From assembly GCF_900639985.1 (NCBI RefSeq), contig NZ_CAAAIM010000003.1, positions 124,001 to 188,000 of the forward strand: a stretch of 64,000 bases of DNA, written 5' to 3'. The position numbers were made by a program, and so were the translations under genes. The notes beneath the pieces are model-generated. The model did not search any database and had not been told where the DNA came from. It worked only from the letters and a program-made list of their open reading frames with translations. The first letter of the stretch is position 1; the number at the start of each line of letters is the position of its first letter. Below, piece after piece: positions 1 through 8,757 of this stretch. The DNA comes from Legionella rowbothamii. Its GTDB lineage: Bacteria; Pseudomonadota; Gammaproteobacteria; Legionellales; Legionellaceae.

Positions 1-393
1 AATTTTCCTTTCAACATCCGCTGGATCGATATTGAGTGTGTCAGGTGAAAGATCAGCAAAAACAGGAGTAGCCCCCGCATATAAAACACAGTTAGAGGTA
101 GCAACAAATGAGATTGCTGGAACAATTACCTCATCTCCTGGGCCAATGCTCGCTGCAGATACCGCCGCATGTAGCGCTGCCGTACCGGTGTTAACAGCAA
201 TTGCTTCTTGCGCGCCCGTATACGTGCAAACTGCTTCCTCAAATTTTTTTACCATAGGGCCTGTTGTCAGCCAATCTCCATTTAAGACCGTTTTCACGGC
301 TTCTTTATCTGCTTCATCTATGGATTGACGTGCGTAAGGAAGCAAGGTTTCACGCACAGGCGTTCCTCCAAATACAGCTAATTGTTCTTTCAT
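1..393 (-). CDS. DegT/DnrJ/EryC1/StrS family sugar aminotransferase (N-terminal part, cut by window edge)
   Basis: Only the first 131 codons lie in the window; the C-terminus runs off the left edge. The translation begins MKEQLAVFGGTPVRE and contains RQSIDEADKEAV, DWLTTGPMVKKFE and AVNTGTAALHAA, the usual N-terminal signature of PLP-dependent nucleotide-sugar aminotransferases of the PseC/ArnB/DegT group. The PLP-binding lysine is further downstream and cannot be checked. An AGGGAT Shine-Dalgarno precedes the ATG at 393. It is the last gene of a leftward cluster, 13 bp after the LPG-synthase-like membrane protein, which suggests a role in making an amino sugar for a surface glycan or lipid. 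The exact sugar is not readable. Confidence 0.85.
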   Translation of the reverse strand, partial: MKEQLAVFGGTPVRETLLPYARQSIDEADKEAVKTVLNGDWLTTGPMVKKFEEAVCTYTGAQEAIAVNTGTAALHAAVSAASIGPGDEVIVPAISFVATSNCVLYAGATPVFADLSPDTLNIDPADVERKI

Positions 394-406
394 TACAATC
401 CCTTAT

Positions 407-1378
407 TTAAAAAAATTTAAGTAAAAACTGATTAAGCTTTCTCTCTACTTCTACTCCTACAGCCAGAATAAAAGCGATGATTTGAAACACGGTGCCATAG
501 ACCACTGCTTCCGATTTATTAATGCCAAAACTAGCTAAGGCAAATATAGCCGCGATTTGATAAACTCCGATGTATCCTGGGGTGGCTGGGACGCAAAAGA
601 TGGCAGCTAAATAAACCAACACAGTTACGGCTGCAATGATAGGTAACTCCGTCCAACCAAGCGCGTAGAAAAGAAGCCAACAAGCAGCAACATCCAAAAA
701 TGTGATTATAAGTTGGAGTATTAGGCAGGGTGCTATGAAGCGCTTTAACTTTAACAATTGCAGGCCAGCTAAAAATTCTTGATACATCGTATATAGCCAT
801 TTACCCATTTTGTTTTTAGAGGCAATCCATAGCCAAAACTGCTCTAAGCGGCGCTCACCTATGCAGTAGAAAGTTACCCCTGTAAGGAGTACAATTAAAC
901 CCCAGATGGCAATCTTTGTGGTAGAGGATACATTAAAATACCCACTTTTTGTGCTCACTAATATTGCAAGTAAGAGAAAAAGAGTTATAGCATCAATGAT
1001 TCTATCAAATAACGCACTTACAACGGCTTCACCGCCCCTAATACCTGTAAGCTGTTGTATACGTACAATTTTTAAAACTTCGCCGGCCTTCGCTGGATAA
1101 ATAGCAGAACCAAAATAGCCTGCACAAGAGGCTTTCCAAACCTTGCCTGTATCGCTCCATGGTAATGCGGCGATGATTTGCCAACGCAAGCTTCTTAAAA
1201 ACATGGAAGCCAAAAGAGCAAACATCATTGCTAGGGCCCACTTAGTCTCTATGTTCTTTAAAACCGAGATAAATTCATTCCAATCCATATGCCAACAGGT
1301 ATAGAACAAAAATAATGGGGCTATCACAAAACCCGAGAACGGCAGTATTTTTTTTACGTTAATGGGACTATCTCCCAT
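407..1378 (-). CDS. Lysylphosphatidylglycerol synthase TM-region / UPF0104 family membrane protein
   Basis: This 323-residue polytopic inner-membrane protein has about eight hydrophobic segments. It carries the family hallmarks of the LPG_synthase_TM / YbhN / AglD-type group: LRSLRWQ near residue 65, then YPAKAGEVLKIVR and ALFDRIID near residues 95-130, and a C-terminal PATPGYIGVYQ motif. These proteins act as lipid flippases or glycolipid-transfer partners; there is no catalytic aminoacyl domain here. Its start at 1378 overlaps the preceding glycosyltransferase by 25 bp, so the two are probably translationally coupled. The Shine-Dalgarno is weak, as expected for a coupled start. With a GT-C enzyme upstream and a DegT aminotransferase downstream, a role in moving or modifying a lipid-linked sugar is the best inference. 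Confidence 0.85.
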   Translation of the reverse strand: MGDSPINVKKILPFSGFVIAPLFLFYTCWHMDWNEFISVLKNIETKWALAMMFALLASMFLRSLRWQIIAALPWSDTGKVWKASCAGYFGSAIYPAKAGEVLKIVRIQQLTGIRGGEAVVSALFDRIIDAITLFLLLAILVSTKSGYFNVSSTTKIAIWGLIVLLTGVTFYCIGERRLEQFWLWIASKNKMGKWLYTMYQEFLAGLQLLKLKRFIAPCLILQLIITFLDVAACWLLFYALGWTELPIIAAVTVLVYLAAIFCVPATPGYIGVYQIAAIFALASFGINKSEAVVYGTVFQIIAFILAVGVEVERKLNQFLLKFF

Positions 1379-3261
1379 TCTGGCCCATGATCTTTTAGGC
1401 GACTTGCATATTTAGGTTTGTGTAAAGAATCCTTTGCAATAATTGTGTATATCTTTGTTCTCTGATCTTTGTACACTTCATTTATTGTCAACCACGAAGG
1501 AACCTCACCTACTTCAAAAGTGTTATTATCTTGAACCACGAGAAATTTAAAACCATTTTCGAATAAATGAACCCAGCGTTTATCAGCCGAGTAGGCGCTT
1601 GAGTCTTGAATGCCGTTAATGCACTGTAATAAATCTTCACGTAAATGGTAGGTATACCACCCCATAACAAAAACTCGGTCTCCCTTCTTTGCAATTTGAT
1701 TGACATATTGCATTCCGGTTCCCAGCTCTTGTGACACACTCTGAGGAGGATATAATTTGGAACATTTTACGTCATGAAAATTGCTTTTTAAGCAGCCAGA
1801 GAATTTAGATGCCAGAGTCTCGACCGGCAAAATCCCTGCGGGTAGACACGTGTATAGAGCAATAATGAGGCTGAAAAAGATAGCTATTTTTAATACATTA
1901 TAATTCTTCGAAAGTAGTACTTTCTCGGTACACCAGGAAGAAACTGGAATGAAAAGCAATAAGGTCGGTAGAATACATCTTGGGCAAAGTACAGAGGGTC
2001 GGCAAATCATCCAAATCACCAAGCAGCTAATTGATACGACTATCAGCTGAATCAGTTGTTTTGGTAATTTCCATTGTTCTTTCTTTACTAGAAGGAACAA
2101 TGGAATAAATAAGAGGACCAGTGGTGAAAGATTTCCCCCAAGGAGAGAGTATTTTCCAAAAGTTAGAGCGAAGGGATACGTCAGTAAAATATAGCGTATC
2201 GCCTCAGGAGTATACCAAATCTGATCTGTCCAATTATGTCCTGCTGATTTAAAGAAATAAAAAGGAGCAAAGGGTTCATTAAATAGAACGGCATTTTTAA
2301 TAAGATGGGGCAGAACCGCTATAAAAATCATCGCGCCTAGTATTCCAATAGAACGCAATGTTTTGAATTGGAACAAAGACTTCCAATGATTCCAGAGTAA
2401 AATTAAAAAAACAGCACTTAACAGTACGGGCATGTATGAAAATTTAGCTGTACAGGCCAGTCCCGTGAATAATCCGGTTAAAATGTAAGGCATTAGCTCA
2501 GCGGTTTTATTCGTTTGTAGTGCCCAATAACAAGCACCTAGTCCTAAAGCCGTTGCAAAAATATCCACTTTACCATCATAAAGATAGAAGGTGTAAGTAG
2601 TGGAAGTAATTAGCAGGATCAATGCAATAATTTTTCCTCTGGCTTGAACACCTGCTTCAGTGCAAAGAGCTAAAATAAAACCAATGACCGCAAAGCCCGT
2701 GAGCCAGACAAAAAACTTCGCAGCTTGTTCACTGCTTATCGCCATTAACGCAGCGTGATGTAACTCACCAAAAAGTCCAATTTGTGAAAAAGCATAGTAA
2801 TTATTTACTGGTTTTAGGCGATGGGAGGCCGCCATGATCTTAGGTAAAACCATATAAAAGGCTTCGGCATCTCCAACTGGTGGATATGATACAGAAGCCA
2901 TACCAAGCAGGCACAATACACAAAGTATGATAATAAGCATTACTTTCCAAAACAAACCAAGTGTAAGAATGTTCTGGTATCTATTCTGTAGATTAGGAAT
3001 TAAAGACTTATAACAATCTTTGGTAAAATAAAGACTTGTTATAAAAATAAGCACAGATAAACCTAGGATTAAGTTAATTTCGAAATGAGATGTCAACCCC
3101 AAAAGTAACCACAAATTGACAAAAATGAACTGCCCAATCATAAAAGAAGTCGAACAAATTGCTCGTTTGTTCAGGCTGGCAGGCGAAAAAAATTTCAGGC
3201 AGGCCAATCCTAATAAGAGGTTCGTGAATGCATACCACAAAGCAATTACCAAGGAAAGCAT
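1354..3261 (-). CDS. GT-C fold (GT39/ArnT-like) integral membrane glycosyltransferase
   Basis: This roughly 635-residue membrane protein has a dozen or so hydrophobic segments and a C-terminal soluble domain. The first periplasmic loop contains PPVGDAEAFYMVLPK, with Asp131 and Glu133 in the position of the catalytic acidic pair of lipid-phosphate-sugar-dependent GT-C enzymes (PMT/ArnT/GT39). I start it at the ATG at 3261, not at the upstream in-frame ATG at 3378, because GGGGAGGGTAAGG lies just before 3261 and the hydrophobic N-terminus begins there. It follows the small ORF ending at 3269 and overlaps the UPF0104-type gene. It probably transfers a lipid-carried sugar to an envelope acceptor; donor and acceptor are unknown. 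Confidence 0.75.
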   Translation of the reverse strand: MLSLVIALWYAFTNLLLGLACLKFFSPASLNKRAICSTSFMIGQFIFVNLWLLLGLTSHFEINLILGLSVLIFITSLYFTKDCYKSLIPNLQNRYQNILTLGLFWKVMLIIILCVLCLLGMASVSYPPVGDAEAFYMVLPKIMAASHRLKPVNNYYAFSQIGLFGELHHAALMAISSEQAAKFFVWLTGFAVIGFILALCTEAGVQARGKIIALILLITSTTYTFYLYDGKVDIFATALGLGACYWALQTNKTAELMPYILTGLFTGLACTAKFSYMPVLLSAVFLILLWNHWKSLFQFKTLRSIGILGAMIFIAVLPHLIKNAVLFNEPFAPFYFFKSAGHNWTDQIWYTPEAIRYILLTYPFALTFGKYSLLGGNLSPLVLLFIPLFLLVKKEQWKLPKQLIQLIVVSISCLVIWMICRPSVLCPRCILPTLLLFIPVSSWCTEKVLLSKNYNVLKIAIFFSLIIALYTCLPAGILPVETLASKFSGCLKSNFHDVKCSKLYPPQSVSQELGTGMQYVNQIAKKGDRVFVMGWYTYHLREDLLQCINGIQDSSAYSADKRWVHLFENGFKFLVVQDNNTFEVGEVPSWLTINEVYKDQRTKIYTIIAKDSLHKPKYASRLKDHGPEWEIVPLT

Positions 3262-3268
3262 AGTAACC

Positions 3269-3481
3269 TTACCCTCCCCAAATGTTGAATCTAAACAAAA
3301 ACGAGTGAATAAAGGTATAGAGAACTTGGAAGGTTGGATTGTGGCTGAAGAAAGTATAGAGGGAAGGGAAAACTGCATACGGCTGATTTAAGAGCAGCAT
3401 TAGAAAAGTACCACAGACAATCCATATGCAAATAAGAAGCTCCACCAACGAAATGGGCTTAGTTTTAATTTCCTTATACAT
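3269..3481 (-). CDS. Small single-TM membrane protein upstream of the glycosyltransferase
   Basis: This 70-residue ORF has a very good ribosome binding site (GGAAGGAGC, about 4 nt before the ATG). It contains one clear hydrophobic segment, roughly residues 11-30 (LVELLICIWIVCGTFLMLLL). Its TAA stop sits inside the ribosome binding site of the following glycosyltransferase, the typical layout of translational coupling. I do not recognise a family. It may be a genuine small subunit of the GT-C enzyme or a leader ORF that couples translation. The tail (FRFNIWGG) looks random, so a non-conserved leader remains possible. Confidence 0.5.
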   Translation of the reverse strand: MYKEIKTKPISLVELLICIWIVCGTFLMLLLNQPYAVFPSLYTFFSHNPTFQVLYTFIHSFLFRFNIWGG

Positions 3482-3646
3482 TTTGCTCCTTCCTTTATCA
3501 ATTAGTTAAATTGATTTTAAACAGATTATTAAGAAATAAACTGGGACTTACCTATTCAAAGAAATAAATTATCCTTCATTTTTTCACAGGTGCTTTTATA
3601 TGGAGTTTTTTCTTTTGGTGAAGGATTTGCAACTACTTGACTTAAA

Positions 3647-3722
3647 TGGCTCCCCGGACAAGACTCGAACTTGTGACCTAATGATTAACAGTCATCCGCT
3701 CTACCGACTGAGCTACCGGGGA
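3647..3722 (-). tRNA. tRNA-Asn (anticodon GTT)
   Basis: Read on the minus strand this is a 76-nt cloverleaf starting TCCCCGG, with D arm TAGCTCAGTCGGTAGAGC. The anticodon arm is ATGACTGTTAATCAT (anticodon GTT) and the T arm contains GTTCGAGTC. The acceptor strand CCGGGGA is followed by discriminator G and an encoded CCA. All stems pair without needing mismatches. The promoter listed just upstream fits its start. Confidence 0.97.
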
Positions 3723-3732
3723 ATATGTGCGA

Positions 3733-3761
3733 ATCTTAAAACGATTCTGTGCATCGGTCAA
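3733..3761 (-). promoter_or_regulatory. Promoter of tRNA-Asn
   Basis: On the minus strand TTGACC (3756-3761) is separated by 17 bp from TAAGAT (3733-3738), which puts the transcription start about 4 nt upstream of the mature tRNA 5' end. Spacing and position fit a sigma-70 promoter. Confidence 0.6.
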
Positions 3762-3974
3762 GCATATATTGTAATAATTTTATGGATATTTTTATTTTTG
3801 TTTTTTTGTTTTTCAAAAAGGAAAAAAATCGTTCTGCTGTGCGGGTAACAAAATAAAACGATGGTGGTTGGCCGCTAAGATGTTATTGGCATAAGGTTTC
3901 TATTGGCATATAAATTTCGCTCGCAGCGACTAGGGGTTCGCTAAAATAAAGCTCAGTCATCTGAGAACCTAGTG

Positions 3975-4013
3975 ATGAATGAACCCAAAGCCCCCGGCTT
4001 TGGGTTCATTCAT
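3975..4013. repeat. Near-perfect 18-bp inverted repeat (palindromic intergenic element / possible terminator)
   Basis: The arm GAATGAACCCAAAGCC (3977-3992), a CCC loop, and the exact reverse complement (3996-4011) form a 16-bp perfect stem that extends by two more pairs. It lies just downstream of the aspartate aminotransferase stop and could terminate that transcript. The flank CATTTCGTTCGTAATGACG resembles, in reverse, the GCGAACGAAATGAAGCAACCC repeat seen elsewhere in the window. The rest of 3739-4039 holds no gene I can support. Confidence 0.7.
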
Positions 4014-4039
4014 TTCGTTCGTAATGACGACAGTGTGGA

Positions 4040-5218
4040 TTATTTGCAAAAACGTTCTAGTCTATCCATTGCGTCTTTGAGTATTTCCATGCTGGTTGCA
4101 AACGAGAGGCGGATGCAGCCTTCGTTGCCAAATGCGGAACCAGGTACTAAGGCAACGCCTACTTCAGTTAATAATTTTTCCGAAAACTCGAGATCATTGG
4201 CATAGCCGCGTTTGTTGATAACTTCTTGTACGCTTGGGAATATATAGAAGGTGCCATCGGCAGGAATGACTTCAACACCTGGGATTTTTTGTAAGCGGTC
4301 TGCCACATAATCATGGCGTTGGCGGAAGGCTTCAACCATCGATAAAACTGTTTCATTGCCACCGGTTAAGGCTGCTACTGCAGCGCGTTGTGCAATAGAG
4401 CATGGGTTGGAAGTGGATTGGGATTGAATAGTTTTCATGGCATTTATTAAGGGGAGGGGGCCTGCCGCATAGCCGATGCGCCAGCCGGTCATTGCATAGG
4501 CTTTGGATACGCCATTTAATACTATGGTGCGCTCATACAATTCCGGGCATGCGTTTAGGATGTTTACAAATGATTGGCTCCAAATAATATGTTCGTACAT
4601 ATCGTCAGTAGCAATAATAATTTGTGGATGCTTTTTCAGTACTTCTGCTAATGCCTTTAATTCATCTAAAGTATACGCAACTCCTGAAGGATTCGATGGA
4701 CTGTTTAAGAACAACAAACGGGTTTTGGGAGTAATTGCTGCTGCTAATTGTTGCGCATTAATTTTGTAACGTTGCGCAGGTGTAGTTGGAATAATTACCG
4801 GTACACCATCAGCTAATAACACCATATCTGGATAAGAAACCCAATAAGGCGCAGGGATTATTACTTCATCGCCAGGATTTAATAAAGCTTGGCAAAGATT
4901 ATAGCAACTTTGTTTTCCACCTACAGAAACCAAAATCTGGTTTGTTTGATAATCCAAGCCATTGTCTTTTTTGAACTTGTTTTTAATGGCTTCTTTTAAC
5001 TCAGGAATACCATCTACGGCCGTATATTTGGTAAACCCTTGGTTAATCGCATTAATCGCGGCTTCCTTAATGTACGCGGGTGTGTCAAAATCAGGCTCAC
5101 CAGTGCCTAAATTAATCACATCATATCCTTGTGCACGTAATTGGGTAGCTTTGGCAGCTACAGCCAATGTTGGTGAAGGCTTCACTTTTTGCACGCGATT
5201 TGCTAATACGATATCCAT
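4040..5218 (-). CDS. aatA: Aspartate aminotransferase (class I/II PLP-dependent, AAT type Ib)
   Basis: This 392-residue protein covers a complete fold-type I aminotransferase. Landmarks are NLGTGEPDFDTP near residue 36, YTAVDGIPELKEAI, PAPYWVSYPDM, NSPSNPSGV, and the PLP-lysine motif NGVSKAYAMTGWRIGYAAGP, with the substrate-binding Arg near the C-terminus in GCIRLSFA. Together these match the Thermus/rhizobial AAT Ib type, which interconverts aspartate/2-oxoglutarate and oxaloacetate/glutamate; some members also take prephenate. It is divergent from uvrB, with only 30 bp between the starts. The gene symbol is by family; paralogues with other specificity exist. Confidence 0.88.
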   Translation of the reverse strand: MDIVLANRVQKVKPSPTLAVAAKATQLRAQGYDVINLGTGEPDFDTPAYIKEAAINAINQGFTKYTAVDGIPELKEAIKNKFKKDNGLDYQTNQILVSVGGKQSCYNLCQALLNPGDEVIIPAPYWVSYPDMVLLADGVPVIIPTTPAQRYKINAQQLAAAITPKTRLLFLNSPSNPSGVAYTLDELKALAEVLKKHPQIIIATDDMYEHIIWSQSFVNILNACPELYERTIVLNGVSKAYAMTGWRIGYAAGPLPLINAMKTIQSQSTSNPCSIAQRAAVAALTGGNETVLSMVEAFRQRHDYVADRLQKIPGVEVIPADGTFYIFPSVQEVINKRGYANDLEFSEKLLTEVGVALVPGSAFGNEGCIRLSFATSMEILKDAMDRLERFCK

Positions 5219-5248
5219 TTACTACTCCTATGAGATATACTTATACGT

Positions 5249-7249
5249 ATGAAAGATTTGTTCAAAATTTATGCCAATTATGAGCCGGCTGGTGATCAGC
5301 CAACAGCCATTGCCTCGTTAATTGACGGCTTAAAATCCGGTTTAGCCAAGCAAACCCTTCTGGGGGTTACTGGCTCGGGTAAAACATTTACCATTGCCCA
5401 TGTCATTCAGGCCATGCGACGCCCAACCTTAATTATGGCGCCAAATAAAACTTTGGCCGCACAGCTCTATGGTGAGTTTAAAGCATACTTTCCTGATAAT
5501 GCAGTAGAATATTTTGTTTCCTACTATGATTATTATCAGCCTGAAGCCTACGTGCCTTCTTCTGATACGTTTATTGAAAAAGACTCCTCCATTAATGAGC
5601 ATATCGAACAAATGCGCCTTTCTGCCACGAAAGCACTAATTGAGCGTAAAGATGCAATTATTGTTGCTACGGTGTCTGCAATTTATGGTTTGGGCGATCC
5701 TGATTCTTATTTGCGTATGGTATTACATCTTTCCCGTGGAGAACAATCTGAACAACGTAAAATTTTAAAACGCCTTGCCGAAATGCAATATACTCGCACG
5801 AATATGGCCTTGGAACGAGGGCAGTTTCGAGTGCATGGCGATGTCATCGATATTTTTCCAGCTGATTCTGACCGCATTGCTATTCGCGTTGAATTATTTG
5901 ACGATGAAGTCGAGAATATTGCCCAATTTGATCCCTTGACCGGGGAGGTGATACAACGGTTACCTCGGGTTACCATCTTCCCTAAAACACATTACGTCAC
6001 CCCGCGAGAGCGTATTTTACAAACGGTAGATTGGGTGAAAGACGAATTGCAAGAACGGCTGGCTGAATACAATGCGCAAAATAAGTTAGTGGAAGCGCAG
6101 CGCTTGGAGCAACGCACCTGCTTTGATGTCGAGATGATGTTGGAGTTGGGGTATTGTTCGGGGATTGAAAACTATTCCCGTTATTTATCGGGACGTAATG
6201 CTGGAGAACCCCCACCAACCCTGTTTGATTATTTGCCTGCAGAGGCTTTGCTGATTATTGATGAATCCCATGTGACCGTCCCGCAAATTGGTGGGATGTA
6301 TCGCGGAGATCGTTCGCGTAAAGAAACCTTGGTGCAATATGGCTTCCGCCTGCCTTCGGCACTGGATAATCGCCCCTTACGTTTCGAGGAATTTGAAGGA
6401 CGTTCCCCACAAACGATTTATATTTCTGCAACACCGGGTCCGTATGAAAAAGAGCATTCTGATAATATAGCTGAACAGGTGGTTCGTCCTACAGGATTAA
6501 TTGACCCAGAGGTCGAAATTCGACCGGTACGGACTCAGGTCGATGATTTAATGTCTGAGGCACGTCACGTGATTCAGACGGGAGCGCGGGTTTTAGTCAC
6601 TACTCTGACCAAGCGTATGGCGGAAGATTTGACCGACTATTTAAACGAACATGGAATAAAAGTTCGTTATTTGCATGCGGATATAGATACCGTAGAGCGT
6701 ATGGAAATTATTCGTGATTTACGTTTAGGTGTTTTTGATGTGTTGGTTGGAATTAACTTATTGCGCGAGGGCTTGGATATGCCTGAGGTGGCTTTAGTTG
6801 CCATCCTCGACGCCGATAAAGAAGGCTTTTTACGTTCAGATCGTTCTTTAATCCAAACCATTGGTCGTGCTGCACGTAATGTGAAGGGACGTGCGATTCT
6901 TTATGCAGATAAGATTACTGGGTCCATGCAGCGGGCGTTGGATGAGACGAGTCGACGTCGTGACAAACAAAAGGCCTTTAATGACGCTCATGGGATTACT
7001 CCCAAAGGAATTAATAAATCCATCAAGGATATTATGGAGGGTGCTTATATTGGTAAGCGCAAAGAGGCCGTGGCTGAGCCGACTCCTGAGTATTTACATT
7101 GGTCTACTCAAGAATTGGTAAAACATATTAATACTTTAGAAAAGCAAATGTATGTGCATGCTAAAAATATGGAGTTTGAGGCTGCGGCTAAGGTACGGGA
7201 TCAGTATCTTTTACTGAAAGAGCAATTGATTAAGAGTGGTACGACTTAA
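5249..7249 (+). CDS. uvrB: UvrABC excision nuclease subunit B
   Basis: At 666 residues this is the normal length for UvrB. Walker A is [10 protein letters not shown] near residue 40, and the beta-hairpin is [12 protein letters not shown], the element that threads behind damaged DNA. The Walker B-type DESH is [13 protein letters not shown], helicase motifs V/VI include [16 protein letters not shown] and QTIGRAARN, and a C-terminal UVR motif (about residues 625-660) recruits UvrC. It acts in the cytoplasm in nucleotide excision repair, after UvrA loads it. It appears monocistronic. I see no LexA-type operator in the 30-bp divergent gap. Confidence 0.98.
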   Translation: MKDLFKIYANYEPAGDQPTAIASLIDGLKSGLAKQTLLGVTGSGKTFTIAHVIQAMRRPTLIMAPNKTLAAQLYGEFKAYFPDNAVEYFVSYYDYYQPEAYVPSSDTFIEKDSSINEHIEQMRLSATKALIERKDAIIVATVSAIYGLGDPDSYLRMVLHLSRGEQSEQRKILKRLAEMQYTRTNMALERGQFRVHGDVIDIFPADSDRIAIRVELFDDEVENIAQFDPLTGEVIQRLPRVTIFPKTHYVTPRERILQTVDWVKDELQERLAEYNAQNKLVEAQRLEQRTCFDVEMMLELGYCSGIENYSRYLSGRNAGEPPPTLFDYLPAEALLIIDESHVTVPQIGGMYRGDRSRKETLVQYGFRLPSALDNRPLRFEEFEGRSPQTIYISATPGPYEKEHSDNIAEQVVRPTGLIDPEVEIRPVRTQVDDLMSEARHVIQTGARVLVTTLTKRMAEDLTDYLNEHGIKVRYLHADIDTVERMEIIRDLRLGVFDVLVGINLLREGLDMPEVALVAILDADKEGFLRSDRSLIQTIGRAARNVKGRAILYADKITGSMQRALDETSRRRDKQKAFNDAHGITPKGINKSIKDIMEGAYIGKRKEAVAEPTPEYLHWSTQELVKHINTLEKQMYVHAKNMEFEAAAKVRDQYLLLKEQLIKSGTT

Positions 7250-7257
7250 TTATACGC

Positions 7258-7335
7258 TGTAGGTTGGGCCTATAGCCCAACATGACGTTATGGAGTGTAT
7301 CGATCTTCTGTGGAGCCATGGCTCCAACCACAGGT
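7258..7335. repeat. Intergenic hairpin repeat (TGTAGGTTGGGC family) plus 16-bp palindrome
   Basis: TGTAGGTTGGGCctataGCCCAACA forms a hairpin directly after the uvrB stop. It is followed by the perfect palindrome TGGAGCCATGGCTCCA (7311-7326). Similar TGTAGG(T/C)TG(G/A)GC hairpins occur near 15705, 20529, 31894 and 61616, so this is a dispersed family, not a unique terminator. Confidence 0.7.
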
Positions 7336-7373
7336 GATTGTCAAATTTCCTTAATCATTAGATGAGCTAAAGT

Positions 7374-7403
7374 TTGACAAGTGGTAAATAAAATAGAAAT
7401 AAT
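7374..7403 (+). promoter_or_regulatory. Putative sigma-70 promoter of the SdbA-like hydrolase gene
   Basis: TTGACA (7374-7379), an 18-bp spacer, and AATAAT (7398-7403) lie about 33 bp before the GTG start of the following gene. The -35 is perfect and the -10 matches 5 of 6. Confidence 0.5.
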
Positions 7404-7435
7404 CTTGTCTCGTTTCATGATTTAGGTTTGTTATC

Positions 7436-8593
7436 GTGCTCTATCGTGCCCCAGAACCCAGTAAATTACCGTTTCCCTATCAACACTATCCTTTATTTGA
7501 CTTCTCAGCGACTCCAGGTTGGCTCGATGCTTTTTTAGGCGGGTATGCTCTACCTTCCCAGACTAAGGATTTTAGCTCCTTATTCATTGGGGAGCCGAGC
7601 CAGTTTGATGATGAAGTCTTGCGGCATGAACGCCATACGATAGTGACCTTTGATGAGGCCCAACTTGATACTTTGGAAATAAGACATAGAGCTCAACAAG
7701 AACTAGAACCTCAGTATCAAACCTTTATCATAAACTTTAATTGCAATTTTAAAGTTTATGAGCAATCTCTAGCTGAGATGCAAGAAAATGCACGTGACTT
7801 GCAAACGAATGTCATTGGTTTTAACTATCGTAATGTTGGCCGAAGCCAAGGCCAGGTTAAGTTCATGTGTCATTTAATTATTGATGGTATTGCCCAGGTT
7901 CAGCGAGTATTAGATCAGGGAGTTTCACCTGAAAATATTACTTTAAATGGCTTATCTATTGGTGGGGGGATTGCTACTTGTGTGGCTTGGTATTTTCATC
8001 GACAGGGTAAGAAGGTTAATTTATTTAATGATCGGTCTTTTGCTTCAAGCTTAAAGCTTGTTTTGAGCCATGTCGAGGGCATACCTATTCTTGGTGGGAT
8101 ACTTAGTCTTCTATGTACGCTTATCATTTTTAATTCAGCCTGGTATGCTTCTATTGCTGAACTGTTTCAGGATATTCCTGGGGAGTTTCGTGATTACATG
8201 CTGGTACGCACTCCTAGAGCGGAGCGTAGTGTAGATAGTCAGGATGATCTGTCTATACCCCATGAAGGTTCTCTGCATTTTGGCTTAAGAGATAAGCGTA
8301 GAGAGATAAAAGGGAATATTGATACACAAATTACTAAATGTGAAAATGAAGACCAGGTTAATGCCAATACCTTGAATGAGTTAAAAAAGACAAAATACGA
8401 GGAAAAGGAAAAAGCGCGGAACCGAAAAATGGAAGCATCAGTTATTAATATTGGAGAGGATTACGCGCACACCTTGCCGAAAAAGTATTTATTTAATCGT
8501 CACGGCATTTCTGCCGACACTTTTTTTAAAAACTTTGTGTATCGTTCTTATGAAGAACACGGCATCAAGCCGAGCATGTGCAGAAATATATAA
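7436..8593 (+). CDS. Alpha/beta-hydrolase-like protein of the Legionella SdbA/SdbB effector type
   Basis: This 385-residue protein starts at GTG 7436 with a short AGG upstream. The middle carries a hydrolase core: VIGFNYRNVGRSQGQ is the strand-turn element, NGLSIGGGIATCVAWYF (near residues 175-190) is the GxSxGG nucleophile elbow, and NLFNDRSFASS follows. A hydrophobic stretch (about 215-240, GIPILGGILSLLCTLIIF) lies between elbow and C-terminus, and a candidate Asp/His end of the triad is in DDLSIPHEGSLHFG. The C-terminal 100 residues are highly charged and end in a Glu-Glu stretch followed by hydrophobics, as in many Dot/Icm substrates. From memory this layout matches Legionella SdbA/SdbB/SdbC-type proteins, so a lipase/esterase-like translocated effector is the best guess. 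Confidence 0.65.
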   Translation: MLYRAPEPSKLPFPYQHYPLFDFSATPGWLDAFLGGYALPSQTKDFSSLFIGEPSQFDDEVLRHERHTIVTFDEAQLDTLEIRHRAQQELEPQYQTFIINFNCNFKVYEQSLAEMQENARDLQTNVIGFNYRNVGRSQGQVKFMCHLIIDGIAQVQRVLDQGVSPENITLNGLSIGGGIATCVAWYFHRQGKKVNLFNDRSFASSLKLVLSHVEGIPILGGILSLLCTLIIFNSAWYASIAELFQDIPGEFRDYMLVRTPRAERSVDSQDDLSIPHEGSLHFGLRDKRREIKGNIDTQITKCENEDQVNANTLNELKKTKYEEKEKARNRKMEASVINIGEDYAHTLPKKYLFNRHGISADTFFKNFVYRSYEEHGIKPSMCRNI

Positions 8594-8594
8594 A

Positions 8595-8752
8595 GGTAGC
8601 CCGATAGGCATGGATTTTGAACCCTGAGGTTCAAGTGGGTGACGATTGAATCGGTTCAGGCTTCCCACTCTAAGGTGGGCTTGCACAACACCGACTGCAG
8701 GATGTCTCCCATGCTGTTAGCATTGGTTCGAAAATCACTCCCCACCGGGTTA
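8595..8752 (-). ncRNA. ssrS: 6S RNA
   Basis: The minus strand holds a non-coding segment that aligns by eye with gammaproteobacterial 6S RNA. GGGAAGCCTGAACC followed by CGTCACCCACTTGAACC and the closing CTCAGGGTTCAA parallels the Escherichia coli GAGAAGCC...CATTCACCTTGAACCAAGGGTTCAA region, and GCAGTCGGTGTTGTGCAAGCCCACC parallels the opposing strand of the long hairpin. The CCCG near the 5' end can pair with the CGGG near the 3' end. 6S RNA binds sigma-70 RNA polymerase and damps transcription in stationary phase. Ends are estimated from the promoter and from the E. coli length. The 3' end abuts the stop of the convergent hydrolase gene. In E. coli ssrS sits beside zapA; here zapA is about 7 kb away. 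Confidence 0.85.
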
Positions 8753-8757
8753 ATTTA

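Noticed and set aside
1354..3481. Idea that the 70-residue ORF and the glycosyltransferase are one gene broken by a frameshift.
   Set aside because: Each has its own ribosome site, and the glycosyltransferase begins naturally at 3261 with a hydrophobic N-terminus; the overlap looks like coupling.
3514..3533. Possible PmrA box on the minus strand upstream of the 70-residue ORF (CTTAATAAT-CT-GTTTAAAAT).
   Set aside because: The second half departs from the consensus at several key positions and no -10 lies 7-8 bp beyond it, unlike the three accepted sites.
5218..5250. Possible SOS operator between the aminotransferase and uvrB.
   Set aside because: The 30-bp gap contains no CTGT-N8-ACAG-type sequence.
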